Part shown: in pieces, positions 26,904 through 39,200 of the stretch
Position numbering within the stretch: the first letter of the stretch is position 1
Layout of the letters: each line of letters starts with the position of its first letter
Origin: Flavobacteriales bacterium
GTDB lineage: Bacteria > Bacteroidota > Bacteroidia > Flavobacteriales_F > PHOS-HE28
Reading direction: 5' to 3'
Assembly: GCA_016717305.1 (NCBI GenBank)
Contig: JADKFY010000011.1
Coordinates: forward strand, 1 to 64,000
DNA length: 64,000 bases
Made by a program: the position numbers and the translations under genes
Notes under the pieces: generated by a model
Told to the model about the DNA's origin: nothing
Seen by the model: the letters and a program-made list of their open reading frames with translations, nothing else
The model's database searches: none

Positions 26904-28702
26904 ATGAAACTCAGCGTTCCAACCAAGGACCGGTCCCGCATTCTTACGAGCCTCGGCAAGGCCAACAAAGCCTTCCAGGCCATCTACCCCGGCGACCGGC
27001 CCGACCGCCAGCCGGTGCATACCGTGTACGGCGGAGCCGACCTGTTCCGCGCCGATACCGCGCAGAAGATGGCCAACGCCGCGCTGAAGACGTTGACGGA
27101 GAACGCCGCCGATTTCACCGAGTTCGCCCGCGCGCTGGAACTGCCCGGCCACGAGAAGCTGCCGAAGAAACCGGCCGACATCGCCAAGCTCGTGAAGCGT
27201 TTCGACAAGCTGACGCCCGCCAAGCGCAAGGACGAAACCGGCTGGCTCGCCTACGCCACCTACAACAAGGTGATCCACAAGCTGCGCACCGAAGCGCTGG
27301 AGGATTTCCGCATCGACTTCGAGGACGGTTTCGGCAACCGCAGCTGGGAAGAGGAGGACGCCACCGCCGTGCAGGCCGCGCTGGAAGTGGCCAAGGGCAT
27401 GAAGGCGAAGTCGCTGCCGCCCTTCATCGGCATCCGCATCAAGCCCTTCACCGAGGACCTGAAGGAACGCGGCGCGCGCACGCTGGACATCTTCCTCACC
27501 ACGCTCGCCAAGGCAACACCAACGGCAAGCTGCCCGACAACTTCGTGGTGATGCTGCCGAAGGTGACGATCCCTGAGCAGATCACGGCGCTGGTGCAACT
27601 CTTCGAAGCGATCGAAGCCAATACCAAGATCCCCAAGAACGCGCTGAAGATGGAGATGATGGTGGAGACCACGCAGTCCGTGATCGGCGCGGACGGCAGC
27701 AACCCGCTGCGCCGCTACGTGCTCGCCAGCAAGGGCCGCATGATCGCCACGGCCTTCGGCACGTACGACTACACGGCCGCCAACAACATCACCGCGAAGT
27801 ACCAGGACATGGGCCACGCCGTGTGCGATTTCGCGCACATGATGATGAAGGTCTCGCTCGGCGCCACGGGCATCTGGCTCAGCGATGGCGCCACCAACGT
27901 CATGCCCATCGGTCCGCACCGCGGCGCGAAGCTCACACCCAAGCAACGCGCGGAGAACAAGGCCGTGGTACACCGCAACTGGAAGAAGGCATACGACCAC
28001 ACGCGCCACTCGCTCTGGAAAGGCCTCTACCAGGGCTGGGACCTCAACCCCGCGCAATTCCCCATGCGCTACGCCGCCGTCTACAGCTTCTTCCTGGAGA
28101 GCTACGACGATGCCGCCGCGCGCCTCAAAGCCTTCGTGGAACGCGCCGCCCGCGCCACGCTCACCAGCGATGTCTTCGACGATGCCGCGACCGGTCAGGG
28201 CCTGCTCAACTATTTCTTGCGCGGCCTCAACTGCGGCGCCATCAGCGAGCAGGAAGCGCTGGCCACGGGGCTGTCGCTGGCGGAGATCCGCACGCGCTCG
28301 TTCTTGAAGATCCTCGAAGGGCGGAGGAAGAAGTGCATCGCCTACCGCCCACCGCATCGTCCCCCCACTGAGCATCCCCCGCACCTCGCAGCGCATGGCC
28401 TATCCTACGGCAACCGACGCTCCATTCATCGATTCACGTGTTCGATGTTCGATATTACTTTGGGCGTGCCCTCGCAAGCTCCTGGGCGTGCGGCTATCCG
28501 CTGCAGAGTCCTCGCGCGGATAGCATCCTGGCGCTTTCCGCACTCTCCCGCTGCTATCCCATCGCCGAATGCACGCGTATCGTCATCATCGGCAGCACCA
28601 CCACCTCAGGGACGGGGATGGGGATTACGACGGCGGCGCCCACAGGTCAGTCGCTGGTTCGGAAGCGCCATGCTCAGAGTGCAAAACGGCCGTAACAAAT
28701 AG
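26904..28702 (+). pseudogene. DUF6986 / malate-synthase-like lyase, one frameshift
   Basis: The two frames join at about 27513, where one G is missing (AAGGCAAC should read AAGGGCAAC), restoring AKGNTNGKLPDNFVVMLPKV. The product (about 480 residues to 28340) opens KAFQAIYPGDRPDRQPVHTVYGGADLF and has RIDFEDGFGNRSWEEEDA, PPFIGIRIKPF, MEMMVETTQSVIGADG, GTYDYTAAN and HMMMKVSLGATGIWLSDGATNVMPIG. This matches what I recall as DUF6986, a relative of the CitE/HpcH/malate synthase TIM-barrel enzymes that act on acetyl-CoA or pyruvate-type substrates with Mg2+. The reaction is not established. Family sequence ends near 28340, and the frame then runs on to 28702 through non-coding-looking DNA. Its position after uraH suggests use of glyoxylate or ureidoglycolate. 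Confidence 0.7.
28493..28559. repeat. Alternating hairpin arms GCTATCCG / CGGATAGC / GCTATCC
   Basis: GCTATCCG (28493-28500), its complement CGGATAGC (28517-28524) and a third arm GCTATCC (28553-28559) allow two mutually exclusive hairpins. The surrounding bases 28341-28916 contain no gene that I can support. The block resembles an interspersed intergenic repeat rather than coding DNA. Confidence 0.45.
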
Positions 28703-28916
28703 GGTCGAGTCAGTCGCCAATCCGGGCGCCAAGCGTCTGGCGCTACTACGCGCATCTCCAGGACGATGGCGAACACGAGGCGCATTGCCGGTAACGCCGA
28801 CAACCCTATCAAAAATGGTGGTGGCGGATGAAAGGTGCGAGTCGATTTGGGCTCCCCCTGCAAAACCCTGGGGTCGGGTTCCTGGTCTCGCTCGTTCCTC
28901 CCCCGGGCTTTTGCTT

Positions 28917-29327
28917 CTATCCTCGCGCACTTCGCGCACTGCCCGAACCAGCAGTGACGTCAGTGCTTGAGGCGGTGGTGGCGTACGCCATGGTCCGTTC
29001 AGGGCCCCCGACCTTCTTCTCTGAGGTCTCAAGCACGGAGTGACATTGGAAATCGAAGGAGACGATCTTTTTCTTGTCCGTGGCGATTCGATCAGTCCGG
29101 AAGTCAACGTCAAGCGAGGCCGTTTGCAATTCTGCAACTGGAATTCCCTCCTTCACCAAACGCGCACTGAGCCAAGCATGGAGCTCACCAGTGATCCATA
29201 GGCTCGGCGAAGTTCCACCACTATGAGTGACGCTCCGGCCAGCAAATCGAAAGCCTTCCATCAGGTCGAGCGGCAATTGTCTGCTAGTCGTCTCCTGCGC
29301 CAACCAACGACCATGTGAGAAACACAT
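28917..29327 (-). CDS. Unrecognised short ORF in the gap before xdhB
   Basis: This is an open frame of 136 residues, poorly supported. Residues 1-105 have ordinary protein composition (for example SPSLWITGELHAWLSARLVKEGIPVAEL and DKKKIVSFDFQCHSVLE), while the last 25 are low-complexity S, T, A and G. I recognise no family. Base composition is somewhat AT-richer than in the flanking purine genes. It may be a fragment of a transferred gene. The rest of the gap 28341-29359 holds only the hairpin block. Confidence 0.3.
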   Translation of the reverse strand: MCFSHGRWLAQETTSRQLPLDLMEGFRFAGRSVTHSGGTSPSLWITGELHAWLSARLVKEGIPVAELQTASLDVDFRTDRIATDKKKIVSFDFQCHSVLETSEKKVGGPERTMAYATTASSTDVTAGSGSARSARG

Positions 29328-29359
29328 TCGCGATATCCAGATCTTTCGTCGTCACAGGG

Positions 29360-31622
29360 TCATGCATACAACGTCATCAGCACCTTCTCCGGCGTGTACG
29401 GCGCATCGAACACCATGCGCGCATCCGGCCGGAAGGCCTTGATCGCGTTCCTGGATCGCGAAGTACACCCCGATGCCGTACATCAACGGCGGCTCGCCCA
29501 CGGCCTTGCTGCGGCGGATCGCCAGCGGGTGGCCGTCGGTCGGCAGCGCTTCGATCGTGATCTCCTTTGGCACGCTGTGTATGTCGGGCACCTTGTAGGT
29601 GCTCAGTGCGTTGCTCAGGAGCTTGCCCTTGTCGTTGTACACGATCTCCTCCATCGTCATCCAGCCGAGGCCTTGCACCAGGCCGCCCTCGATCTGGCCG
29701 ATGTCCACCGCATCGTTCATGCGCTTGCCGAAGTCGTGTACCAGCTTCACCGCATCGATGGCGTAGGTGCCGCGAATGCAATCCACCGTGACCAACACCG
29801 CCGCGGTGCCATAGACGTGGTAGGCGAAAGGATGGCCTTTCTCCTTGGTCTTGTCGAAGTGGATGTTCGGTGTGGCGTAGTGGCCGCTCTCGCTCAGGTT
29901 CACGCGGTCCCAGTGCGCGGCATGGATCAGCTTCTTCCAGTCGAGGTCGGTGCGTTGGCCGTTGTTCAGCACGCGCTCGTCCGCGATGGTGATCTCATCA
30001 GGTGTGGAGTTGAGCATGCGCGACGCCTTCTCCTTCAACCGTGCGAGGATCGCGTTGCAGCCGTTCTCCAGTGCCTTGCCATTCAGGTCGGCCGTCGCGC
30101 TTGCCGCACTGGGGCTGGTGTTCGCCACGCGGCTGGTGTTCGTGCTCTCGATCTTCACGCGCGAAGGATCGATCGAGAACACGGCCGCAGCCACCTGCAC
30201 CATTTTGGTGTTGAGCCCTTGGCCCATCTCTACGCCGCCGGTGCTCACGCCCACACTACCGTCCTGGTACACGTGCACCAAGGCTCGCGCGTGGTTCATC
30301 GGTGTGTTCGTGAACGAGATGCCGAAGCAGATCGGCATGATGGCCATGCCTTTCTTGTGCGTCGTACTCTTCGCGTTGAAGGCATTATTTTGAGACTGCA
30401 GCTTGTCGAGGTCGAACTTCTGATCGGTCAAGTCCCAGCAGGCTTTGGCGTTCACATGATCGGCGATCTGGCCGTAGCTGAACTCGCTGCCTTCCACCAT
30501 CAGGTTGCGGCGCTGGATCTCCCGTGCGCTCACACCGAGCTTGTCCGCCGCATGCGCGATGGCGCTCTCGATCACGAACATGCCCTGCGGACCACCGAAG
30601 CCCCGGAAGGCCGTATTCGGCGGCAGGTTCGTTCGGCAACAATAGGCCGTCACGTGCACGTTCGGGATGGCGTAGCTGTTCGTCGCATGGAACAGCGTGC
30701 GTTCCATCACGGCCGGTGAAAGGTCAGCCGCAGCGCCGGCGTTCTGGTGGAAGGTGGCCTCGTACGCCACGATCTTCATGTCCTTGTCGAACCCGATCTT
30801 GTAATCGCTGCTGTACGGATGCCGTTTGCCGGTCATGCGCATGTCGTCCATGCGGTGCATCGCCAGCTTCACGGGCTTCTTCAGAATGAACGCCGCGAGT
30901 GCCACCAACGCCGCCCACGCCGACGCTTGATCCTCCTTTCCGCCGAAGCCACCGCCGAGACGGGTCACATCCACTTCGACGCGGTGCATGGGAACGCCCA
31001 ACACGCGTGCGATCGTGCGCTGCACGGCCGTCGGCCCTTGTGTGCTCGATGCGATGCGGATGCTGTCGTGCTCGGTCGGGTAGGCATAGGCGCCCTGCGT
31101 TTCGATGTACAGATGCTCCTGGCCGTTGGTATCCGCACGGCCTTCGAAGACATGCGCGCAGTTGGCCCAGGCGTTCGTGGTATCGCCCAAGTTGAAAGTT
31201 CGTGGCGGGATGATCAGTTCACCCTTCGCACGCGCCTCACGTGGATCGGTGATCACCGGCAGTTCCTCCAATTCGATGGTGATCAGCTTGCGCGCTTGCA
31301 CAGCCGCATCCTCGCTGGTGGCGATGATCAGCGCCACCGGCATGCCCCAGAAGTGGATCTCGTGCTCGGCGAACAGTGGCTCGTCCGGGATGATGCCGCC
31401 GATCTGGTTCTCGCCGGTGACATCCTTGTAGGTGAGGATTCGAACAACACCAGGGTAGGCAGCAGCCTTCGAGACGTCCAGCTTGGTGATGTGCGCGTGG
31501 GCCGAAGGTGCGTCGTATGGCAAGGCGTACAAGGTGCCCTGTTGCACCGGAATATCATCGAGGTAGACAGACTTTCCAGTAACGTGGTAGGCACCCCTTG
31601 TCGGGACCAAGACTTGCCGCAT
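29360..31622 (-). pseudogene. xdhB: Xanthine dehydrogenase molybdenum subunit, frameshift near the 3' end
   Basis: The product is about 753 residues. Molybdopterin-binding motifs are intact: GGGFGGKEDQASAW, FRGFGGPQGMFV, GGVEMGQGLNTKMVQVAA, and the catalytic Glu in KAVGEPPLMYGIGVYFA. After FAIQ one extra base near 29450 shifts the frame. Removing it restores NAIKAFRPDARMVFDAPY and the natural end KVLMTLYA at the TGA of 29360. The N-terminus at 31622 (VPTRGAYHVTGKSVYLDDIP) is slightly short, so the start may also be disturbed. With XdhA it oxidises hypoxanthine and xanthine to urate in the cytoplasm. It lies 163 bases downstream of xdhA. Confidence 0.88.
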
Positions 31623-31699
31623 CTGACCGACTTTCCACTTGGACCGACCTGTTACCGGCTTGAATGCGAAGAACGTGAAATCGAGGCCGTGTCAGCATG

Positions 31700-31725
31700 G
31701 ATTTCTGGATCCGTATCCAGGAATC
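31700..31725. repeat. Hairpin in the xdhA-xdhB gap
   Basis: GATTTCTGGAT (31700-31710), loop CCGT and ATCCAGGAATC (31715-31725) form an 11-bp stem with one G-U pair. It lies in the 163-base spacer between the two dehydrogenase genes, where a co-transcribed pair would normally be close or overlapping. The spacer may be an inserted repeat. Confidence 0.45.
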
Positions 31726-31785
31726 AGGATCTTGGACTTGGCGGTCTCCCTTCTCCCGCGGAGGGGGCAAAGGGATCGCTGGTCT

Positions 31786-33208
31786 TCATGCCACCAGTTC
31801 CTTCAAGGTGAAACGCTCCGGGAACAACTCCATGAAGTGCGCGAAGAACAATTGGCGCAGCAGCAACCGCTTGTAATCCGCAGTTCCGCGCGCATCGCTG
31901 ATCGGCGCGATCTCCTCGTTCATCACTGCGATCGCTTGCCTGCACGGTTTCGGGCTCGGCGACTTCCCGGCCAGAAAGACAGAGGTGTTCGCCAAGTAGG
32001 TCGGGACCGGCGCTACTCCGCCAGCGCTCACATGGGCTTCGCGGATCATATCACCATCCATTTCGAAACGCGCCGCACTGTTCACGCTCGCGATGTCGAG
32101 GTAGGTGCGTTTGCTCACCTTCTCGAAGTTGAAGCGCGTGTTCTTGCCGGGAATGGTGAAGCGCACGGAGGTCACGAGTTCGTCCGGTGACTTGTCGAGT
32201 TGCTTGTAGCCTTTGAACAGGTCGCGGAGTTCTATCATCACGTTCCGGGCTTACTCGGTCGCAGGCCTTCAAGGAGATCGTGCTGTCCAGCGCGAGGAAG
32301 AACACGGTGAGGTCTCCGATCGGGGAGGCGTTCACGAAGTTGCCGGCCAAGGTGCCCATGTTGCGGATGGGCGTGGAGGAGACCAAGAGAAGGTGCTTTT
32401 CCAAATTCGGAAAGTGATCGAGAAGGTCCTTTGATGCAAGCATGTCGCTGACCACTGAACCACCGCCGATCAGACATTGATCACCTTCGATACGGATGCC
32501 TTTCAGCGTTTCATCATTGAAGACAGTGCTCACTTCCGAGTGATGCATCGTGTCGTGTTTCTGCACGTACAGGTCCGTACCACCGGAGACGATGATACTG
32601 CCGTTGGATGGGCGCTCATTGCTCGTTCGTTTTGCTTGAATGCCGTGCAGACGTTCCTTGATACCATTGAAGTAGGAGGGGAGGAAGCCCTTCTCTACGG
32701 ACCATGCCAACGGATTCATGCCGTCTTTGTCCGAAAGCTTTTCTGCGATGATCCCCGCGGCACGTTCGATCGACTTGTATCCAGTGCATCGGCAAATGTT
32801 CCCATCGATAGCACGGATCGCATCGCCGTAGGTCACTTTGTCATGGGTCAAACAACATCCACTGAGCGATACCACGAATCCCGGCGTGCAGAAGCCGCAC
32901 TGCGTGCCGCTCTCATCCACCATCGCCGCCTGAACAGGAGAAAGCATGTCCATGTTGAGACCCTCGACCGAAACGATGTGCTTGCCATGAACGTTGGCGA
33001 GCGCAAGCAAACAAGAGGTCATCGAACGGTACTCAACACGCCCGTCCTTTACTTCACCAACCAATACAGTGCACGCACCGCAATCGCCTTCGCGACAGCC
33101 GATCTTGGTGCCGGGCAAGTGCTCGTGGTAGCGGATCACATCAAGCAAAGTGGTGCCGCCGTGGGCATCACTGTGGACGGTCCGGTCGTTGAGAATGAAG
33201 GTCGTCAT
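31786..33208 (-). pseudogene. xdhA: Xanthine dehydrogenase FAD/iron-sulfur subunit, frameshift near 32240
   Basis: Together the two frames give about 473 residues. The ATG at 33208 starts MTTFILNDRTVHSDAHGG. The N-terminal part binds two [2Fe-2S] clusters: GCREGDCGACTVLVG with a further Cys in SCLLA, and QCGFCTPGFVVSL with NICRCTGY. The FAD domain follows (IIVSGGTDLYVQ, SSTPIRNMGTLAGNFVNASPIGDL). Near 32240 the frame changes, and the rest reads MIELRDLFKGYKQLDK, then FNFEKVSKRTYLDIASVNSA and the C-terminus. Cofactor-binding residues are complete. It delivers electrons from the molybdenum subunit to NAD+ or another acceptor. Confidence 0.88.
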
Positions 33209-33266
33209 ACGTTGCGATGCCGTGAAGGTCCGGCATCCTTGGCGAACACGCAAAAAGTTGACGGTT

Positions 33267-36200
33267 CTAACGCAACAAGGTCACATGCCCGATCTCCTCG
33301 ATCAAGTCACCGCTGTACTTGTCCTTGGCGGTCAATTTCCATACGTATACCTCCACTTTGGAACTCACGTTGCTGTATTCGCCGTTCCATGGTTTTCCCG
33401 GAAGGTCGGTGTTGAAGATCTCTTCACCCCAACGGTTGAAGACAAGGAACTTGTATCCTACAACCGCGTCCGTGTTGAAGATCGGAAGGAAGCCATCATT
33501 TACACCATCACCGTTCGGGGTGAATGAATTGGGGACGAACACGAGCAAACGGTCCAAAACCGTGATCACGGCGCAGGTGTCGTCAGCGCATCCATTCACG
33601 TCCATGGCCGTTAGACAAACCGTGTAGTCCCCACCCAAACCTCCCGGGAAGTTGAAGCTTGGAGATGCTTCATTGGAACTGCCTTCACCGCCGAATTCCC
33701 ACGCAAACGCTACCGAGTTGCTGGACGATAGGTTGGCGAAATCAACATAAGGGGCATCTACGAATACAGTATCCGGTGAGAAAAGGAAATCGGCGACAAC
33801 CGGTGGTGGGCTCGGCACAAGTCCACTGGATATCGCTACACAGCCGTTCGCGTCCGTCATTGTAACAACATATGTTCCAGCGCAGAGCCCAGTGAACGTA
33901 TTGTTGTTTTGCGTGTTGCCTTGCATCGTATACCCAACACCTTCCGGGTCGATCACGGTAAGGCTGCCATCGCAACTTCCCGGACATGTTTCCGGTAAGG
34001 TGGAAACAGCATCGATCTGCAATGGAACAGGTTCACCAATTGTGAAAGGGATCTTCGTGTTGCATGCATTCGTATCCAACACGGTCACGAAATAATCACC
34101 TGCGCAGATACCAGTAGCCGTGGACACATTGCCTGCCAACGCATTCGACCATTGGTAGTTGTAATTTCCGTTGTTCGTGTTGCCACCAGTTGCGGTTACC
34201 ACAACAGAACCATCGCATGCACCAAAGCATATGGCATCAACAGTAATGGTTGAAGGAACAATCGGATCGGTGAAGGTGATCGAAACCGTATCACTAGCAG
34301 CGCAACCTTCGGCCGTGATCACATTCCACACCAAGGTATAAGCACCGCCCTGAGTTGCCATAACGTTTCCATCTGGTGTTGATTGGGCACCGAAGGCAAT
34401 ACCCGAAGAATTCACCCAAGAACCACTTGCCCATGTTCCGGTGGCATTCAGTGTAGTAGTCAAGGAACAAACGATCTGGTCCGGTCCGGCGTTCGGTACA
34501 GGAACGGCAAATACCTGCACGGTGGAAGAGGCGCTGGCATCGGGGCAGATCGTACCATATACGGTGTACGTGTAAATGCCGACGGGGTCCGTAACGGGGA
34601 TGTAGATCCCGTTGTTTGCAATGCCGCCCGGTCCGGTCCATGCTCCACCATTATCCGGGATGCCGCCGAGCAAGGTGAAGAGGTTAACGGGAGCGTGTTC
34701 AGGACATACGGTGATGGACCCGTTCGTTCCTGCATCGGGCAAAGGCTCCAAGTCCATTGTAATAGTAGCCGAAGCATTTGGGCAAGGTGAAGTGCCTGAT
34801 ACGGTGTACACGTAATTACCCGGGGTGCTGCTGCTTGGGTCGAAGGTCCCAGTAGAAGCTCCTCCGGGTCCATTCCATGTGCCGCCATTATTGGGGGTGC
34901 CACCGAGTGCTGCGAAGAGGTCAACCTCGCTTTCGTTCGAACACACGAACAAGGAATCACTTACTCCGGCATTCACGGTCGGTACGATCGTTATGGCCAC
35001 GAATGCAGTATCGTTCACGCATGGTGGAGGTATGGTGAGCACGTACATATACGAACCACTGCCTACGATCCCAGCATTAAGCGGAGTGGTCACGGAAGTT
35101 CCGTTCGGCGCGTACCAATTGCCACCGGCATCAGGTGTGCCAAGCAGCGCGTTGAATGGATCAAAGTCACCAATGTTGGCACAAAGTGTGAGCGCACCAT
35201 CTACACCTGCATCAGGGTCGGTGAGCTGCGCGACAGTTACCGTTGCTTGTGCAGAAGGACAGGGAGCCGTTCCGATCACAGTGTAAGTATGTGGACCACT
35301 TTGGTCGACACCGGGGGTGAAAGTGCCGTTGAAATTTCCACCGTTCGGCGATGTCCAAACCCCTCCTGGGTCAGCAGCTCCCAAGCTTGGGAATAGGTCC
35401 ACCGGATCACTTGTTATGCATAAGTTCAAGATCGCGTTATTCCCCGCAAAGGGTTCATCGGTCACGTTAACAGTTACCTCCGCCGTTGCTGCAGGACATG
35501 GAATGGTTCCTTCAACTTGGTACACATAGACACCGGGAACATCTGACGCTGGGTCGAAGGTCCCGTCCCAACCTGCACCCATCGGTCCACTCCACGTTCC
35601 ACTGCTCTGTGGTGTGCCCAGAAGTACGGTGAAGAGGTCCACCGCAGCACCCGTAGCACAAACCGTGACGCTGCCAGCGACACCTGCATCCGGAGGTGCA
35701 ACGATGGTTACAGTGACCATTGAACTCACACTTGAACAAGGCGCTGGTGCACTGATCGAATAGGTATAATCCCCTGCTGCATGTACAGCCGGGTTGAAGG
35801 GTCCGGTGAAGGTGGTCCCTGTTGGACCGGACCATGTTCCGCCACCGTCAGGGGTACCACCCAAGTGATCGAACAATTCAAAAGGAACATCACTTGCACA
35901 AATGGTGGCCGTGCCATCAATACCAGGATCGGGTGTGCTCACCACGAACACTTCCACTTGCGCAACATCAACCGGGCAGGGGGCATCGCCTGTAGCCGTG
36001 TAGTTGAAGAGACCAGCACTGTTCACAGCCGGGTCAAAGGTTCCAGTGAATAAGCCGCCTGCGGCATTCGTCCATGTGCCACCGGCCTCCGCAGTGGCAC
36101 CCAACAAAGGGAATAGAGGAGTGGCCGGACTGCTGATGCACAATGTGATCGCCGCATCAACACCGGCATTTGGTGGAGCAACGAGGTCCACGGTCACTGT

Positions 36201-39200
36201 TGAACTGACGCTCACACAAGGCGGTGGGACGTTGATCGTATAGGTGTACACTCCACTTGGATCAGTGCTCGGGTCGAATGTGGACGTTACCACACCACCA
36301 CCGGGCGCGGTCCAAGCGCCACCAACATCCGGGGTTCCTTCCAACAAACTGAACAAGTCGCTGGTACCATCTGTAGTGCAGGCTGTCAAGAAACCAGGTC
36401 CACCTGGATACGGTGTTGCAACCACCGTAACGGTCACAATAGCGACCGCAGCTGGACAAGGTGTGGTACCAGCAACGGTGTAGATGTAATCGCCACCATT
36501 CATGCTGGCCGGATTGAACATTCCACCTGCAACAGCGCTTGGTCCGCTCCATGTTCCGGTCGCATCGGGCGTGCCGCTCAGCGCCGCAAACAAGGAGGTT
36601 GCAGGACTGCTAATGCAAAGCGTAAGATCGGCATCCGCTCCGGCATTCGGTGGTTGCACCAAGGTGATGGTAACTGTTGAGCTAACACTCGTGCATGGTG
36701 GTGGTACGGCGATGGAGTACGTGTACACACCGGCACTCATTGTTGCCGGATCGAACTCGCCATCAACAACGGCGCTTGGTCCACTCCATGTACCGCCTGC
36801 ATCCGGTGTGCCGCTGATCAAGCTGATGAGATCAACAGCTGCACCGGTCGTACACAATGTAGCTGCACCTGGTGTGCCTGGATCAGGTTGGTGACGACGT
36901 TCACTGTAACAGTCGCAAGTAGCTGGACAAGGTGAAGTGCCCGCAACCGTATAGACATAGTCCCCATTGCTCATGGTTGCCGGGTTGAACATGCCACCTG
37001 CAACAGCGCTTGGTCCGCTCCATGTTCCGGTCGCATCGGGTGTCCCATTCAATGCAACCAAAAACGAGGTGGCCGGACTGCTGATGCAAAGCGTAAGATC
37101 GGCATCCGCTCCGGCGTTCGGTGGTTGCACCAAAGTGATGGTTACCGTGGAACTAACACTGGTACATGGCAGTGGAACAGCGATGGAGTAAGTGTACACA
37201 CCCGCGCTCATAGTTGCCGGATCGAACTCACCATCAACAACGGCGCTTGGTCCACTCCATGTACCGCCTGCATCCGGTGTGCCGCTGATCAAGCTGATGA
37301 GATCAACAGCTGCACCGGTCGTACACAATGTAGCTGCACCTGGTGTGCCTGGATCAGGGTTGGTGACGACGTTCACTGTAACAGTCGCAGAAGTAGATGG
37401 ACAAGGTGTGGTGCCCGCAACCGTATAGACATAGTCCCCATTGCTCATGGTTGCCGGGTTGAACATGCCACCTGCAACAGCGCTTGGTCCGCTCCATGTT
37501 CCGGTCGCATCGGGTGTGCCATTAAGCTCAGCCAAAAGCGAAGTGGCCGGACTGCTAATGCAAAGCGTAAGATCGGCATCCGCTCCTGCGTTCGGTGGTT
37601 GTACCAAAGTGATAGTTACCGTTGAACTAACACTGGTACATGGCAGCGGAACAGCGATGGAGTAAGTGTACACACCCGCGCTCATAGTTGCCGGATCGAA
37701 CTCACCATCAACAACGGCGCTTGGTCCACTCCATGTACCGCCTGCATCCGGCGTTCCATTGATCAAGCTGAAGAGATCAACAGCCGCACCGGTCGTGCAC
37801 AAAGTTGCCGCACCTGGTGTTCCGGGATCTGGATTGGTGACGACGTTCACAGTTACGGTTGCTGAAGTAGCTGGACAAGGTGAAGTGCCCGCAACCGTGT
37901 ACACGTAATCGCCATTGCTCATGGTGGCAGGGTCGAACATGCCCCCTGCAACAGCACTTGGTCCGCTCCATGTTCCGGTCGCATCGGGTGTCCCATTCAA
38001 GGCAGCCAACAACGACGTGGCCGGACTGCTGATGCAGAGGGTAAGATCGGCATCCGCTCCTGCATTCGGAGGTTGTACCAAAGTGATTGTTACCGTTGAA
38101 CTAACACTGGTACATGGCAGTGGAACAGCGATGGAGTACGTGTACACACCCGCGCTCATTGTTGCCGGATCGAACTCGCCATCAACAACGGCGCTTGGTC
38201 CGCTCCATGTGCCGCCCGCATCCGGGGTTCCATTGATCAAACTGAAGAGATCAACTGTTGTTCCTGTCGTACAGAATGTCGCCGCACCTGGTGTTCCGGG
38301 ATCCGGGTTGGTGACCACGTTCACAGTAACGGTCGCGGAAGTAGATGGACAAGGTGAAGTGCCCGCAACCGTGTACACATAGACCCCATTGCTCATGGTG
38401 GCCGGGTCGAACATGCCACCTGCAACAGCGCTCGGTCCGCTCCACGTTCCAGTTGCATCGGGTGTCCCTCCTAGTTCCCCTAGAAGTGAAATTGGTGCGC
38501 TTGAAATGCAGAGTGCAACGGTGCCATCGGTCCCAGCATCCGGTGGCGTGCTGATCGTTACGGTTACCGTTGCGGTTGCATCCGGACAAGGCGCAGTGCC
38601 TGCAATGGTGTATGTGTAATCTCCTGCCAACATGGTGGAAGGATCGATCATTCCACCAGCTACAGCGCTGGGTCCGCTCCAACTTCCACCTGCATCTGGT
38701 GTGCCGCCGAGTTGCGCAAAAAGATCCGAAGCCCCATCCGTTTCACACAGTGTTATGGATCCATTGGTTCCTGCATCAGAAGGCGTGTTCACTGTTACGG
38801 TCACCGTTGCCGTTTCATCTGGGCATGGCGCCGTGCCTGTTACGGTGTACACATAATCCCCCGCGGTCATTGTCGATGGGTCGAAGGATCCACTTGCCAG
38901 TGCACTGGGTCCACTCCACGTTCCGCCTGCATCGGGTGTTCCACCGAGTTGGGTGAAGAGATCCGCTGCTGCATCCGTGGTGCAAAGTGTGATCGCACCA
39001 TCAGTTCCGGATCCGGTGGCGTGTTGATCGTAACGGTTACAGTTGCCGTTTCATCCGGACAAGGTGCAGTGCCTGCAACCGTGTAGATGTACGCGCCAGC
39101 AAGCATCGTCGCCGGATCGATCATTCCACCAGCAACAGCACTCGGCCCGCTCCATGTACCACCTGCATCCGGTGTACCACCAAGTTCTGCGAAGAGCGAA

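Noticed and set aside
27260..28396. Minus-strand open frame of 378 codons opposite the DUF6986 gene
   Set aside because: Its composition is extreme in Val, Ala, Arg and His, as expected from antisense of GC-rich codons. The opposite strand carries recognisable family motifs.
29394..30719. Long plus-strand open frame (441 codons) opposite xdhB
   Set aside because: It is the antisense shadow of a GC-rich gene. The minus strand has all xanthine dehydrogenase motifs, and the plus-strand product matches nothing and lacks normal composition.
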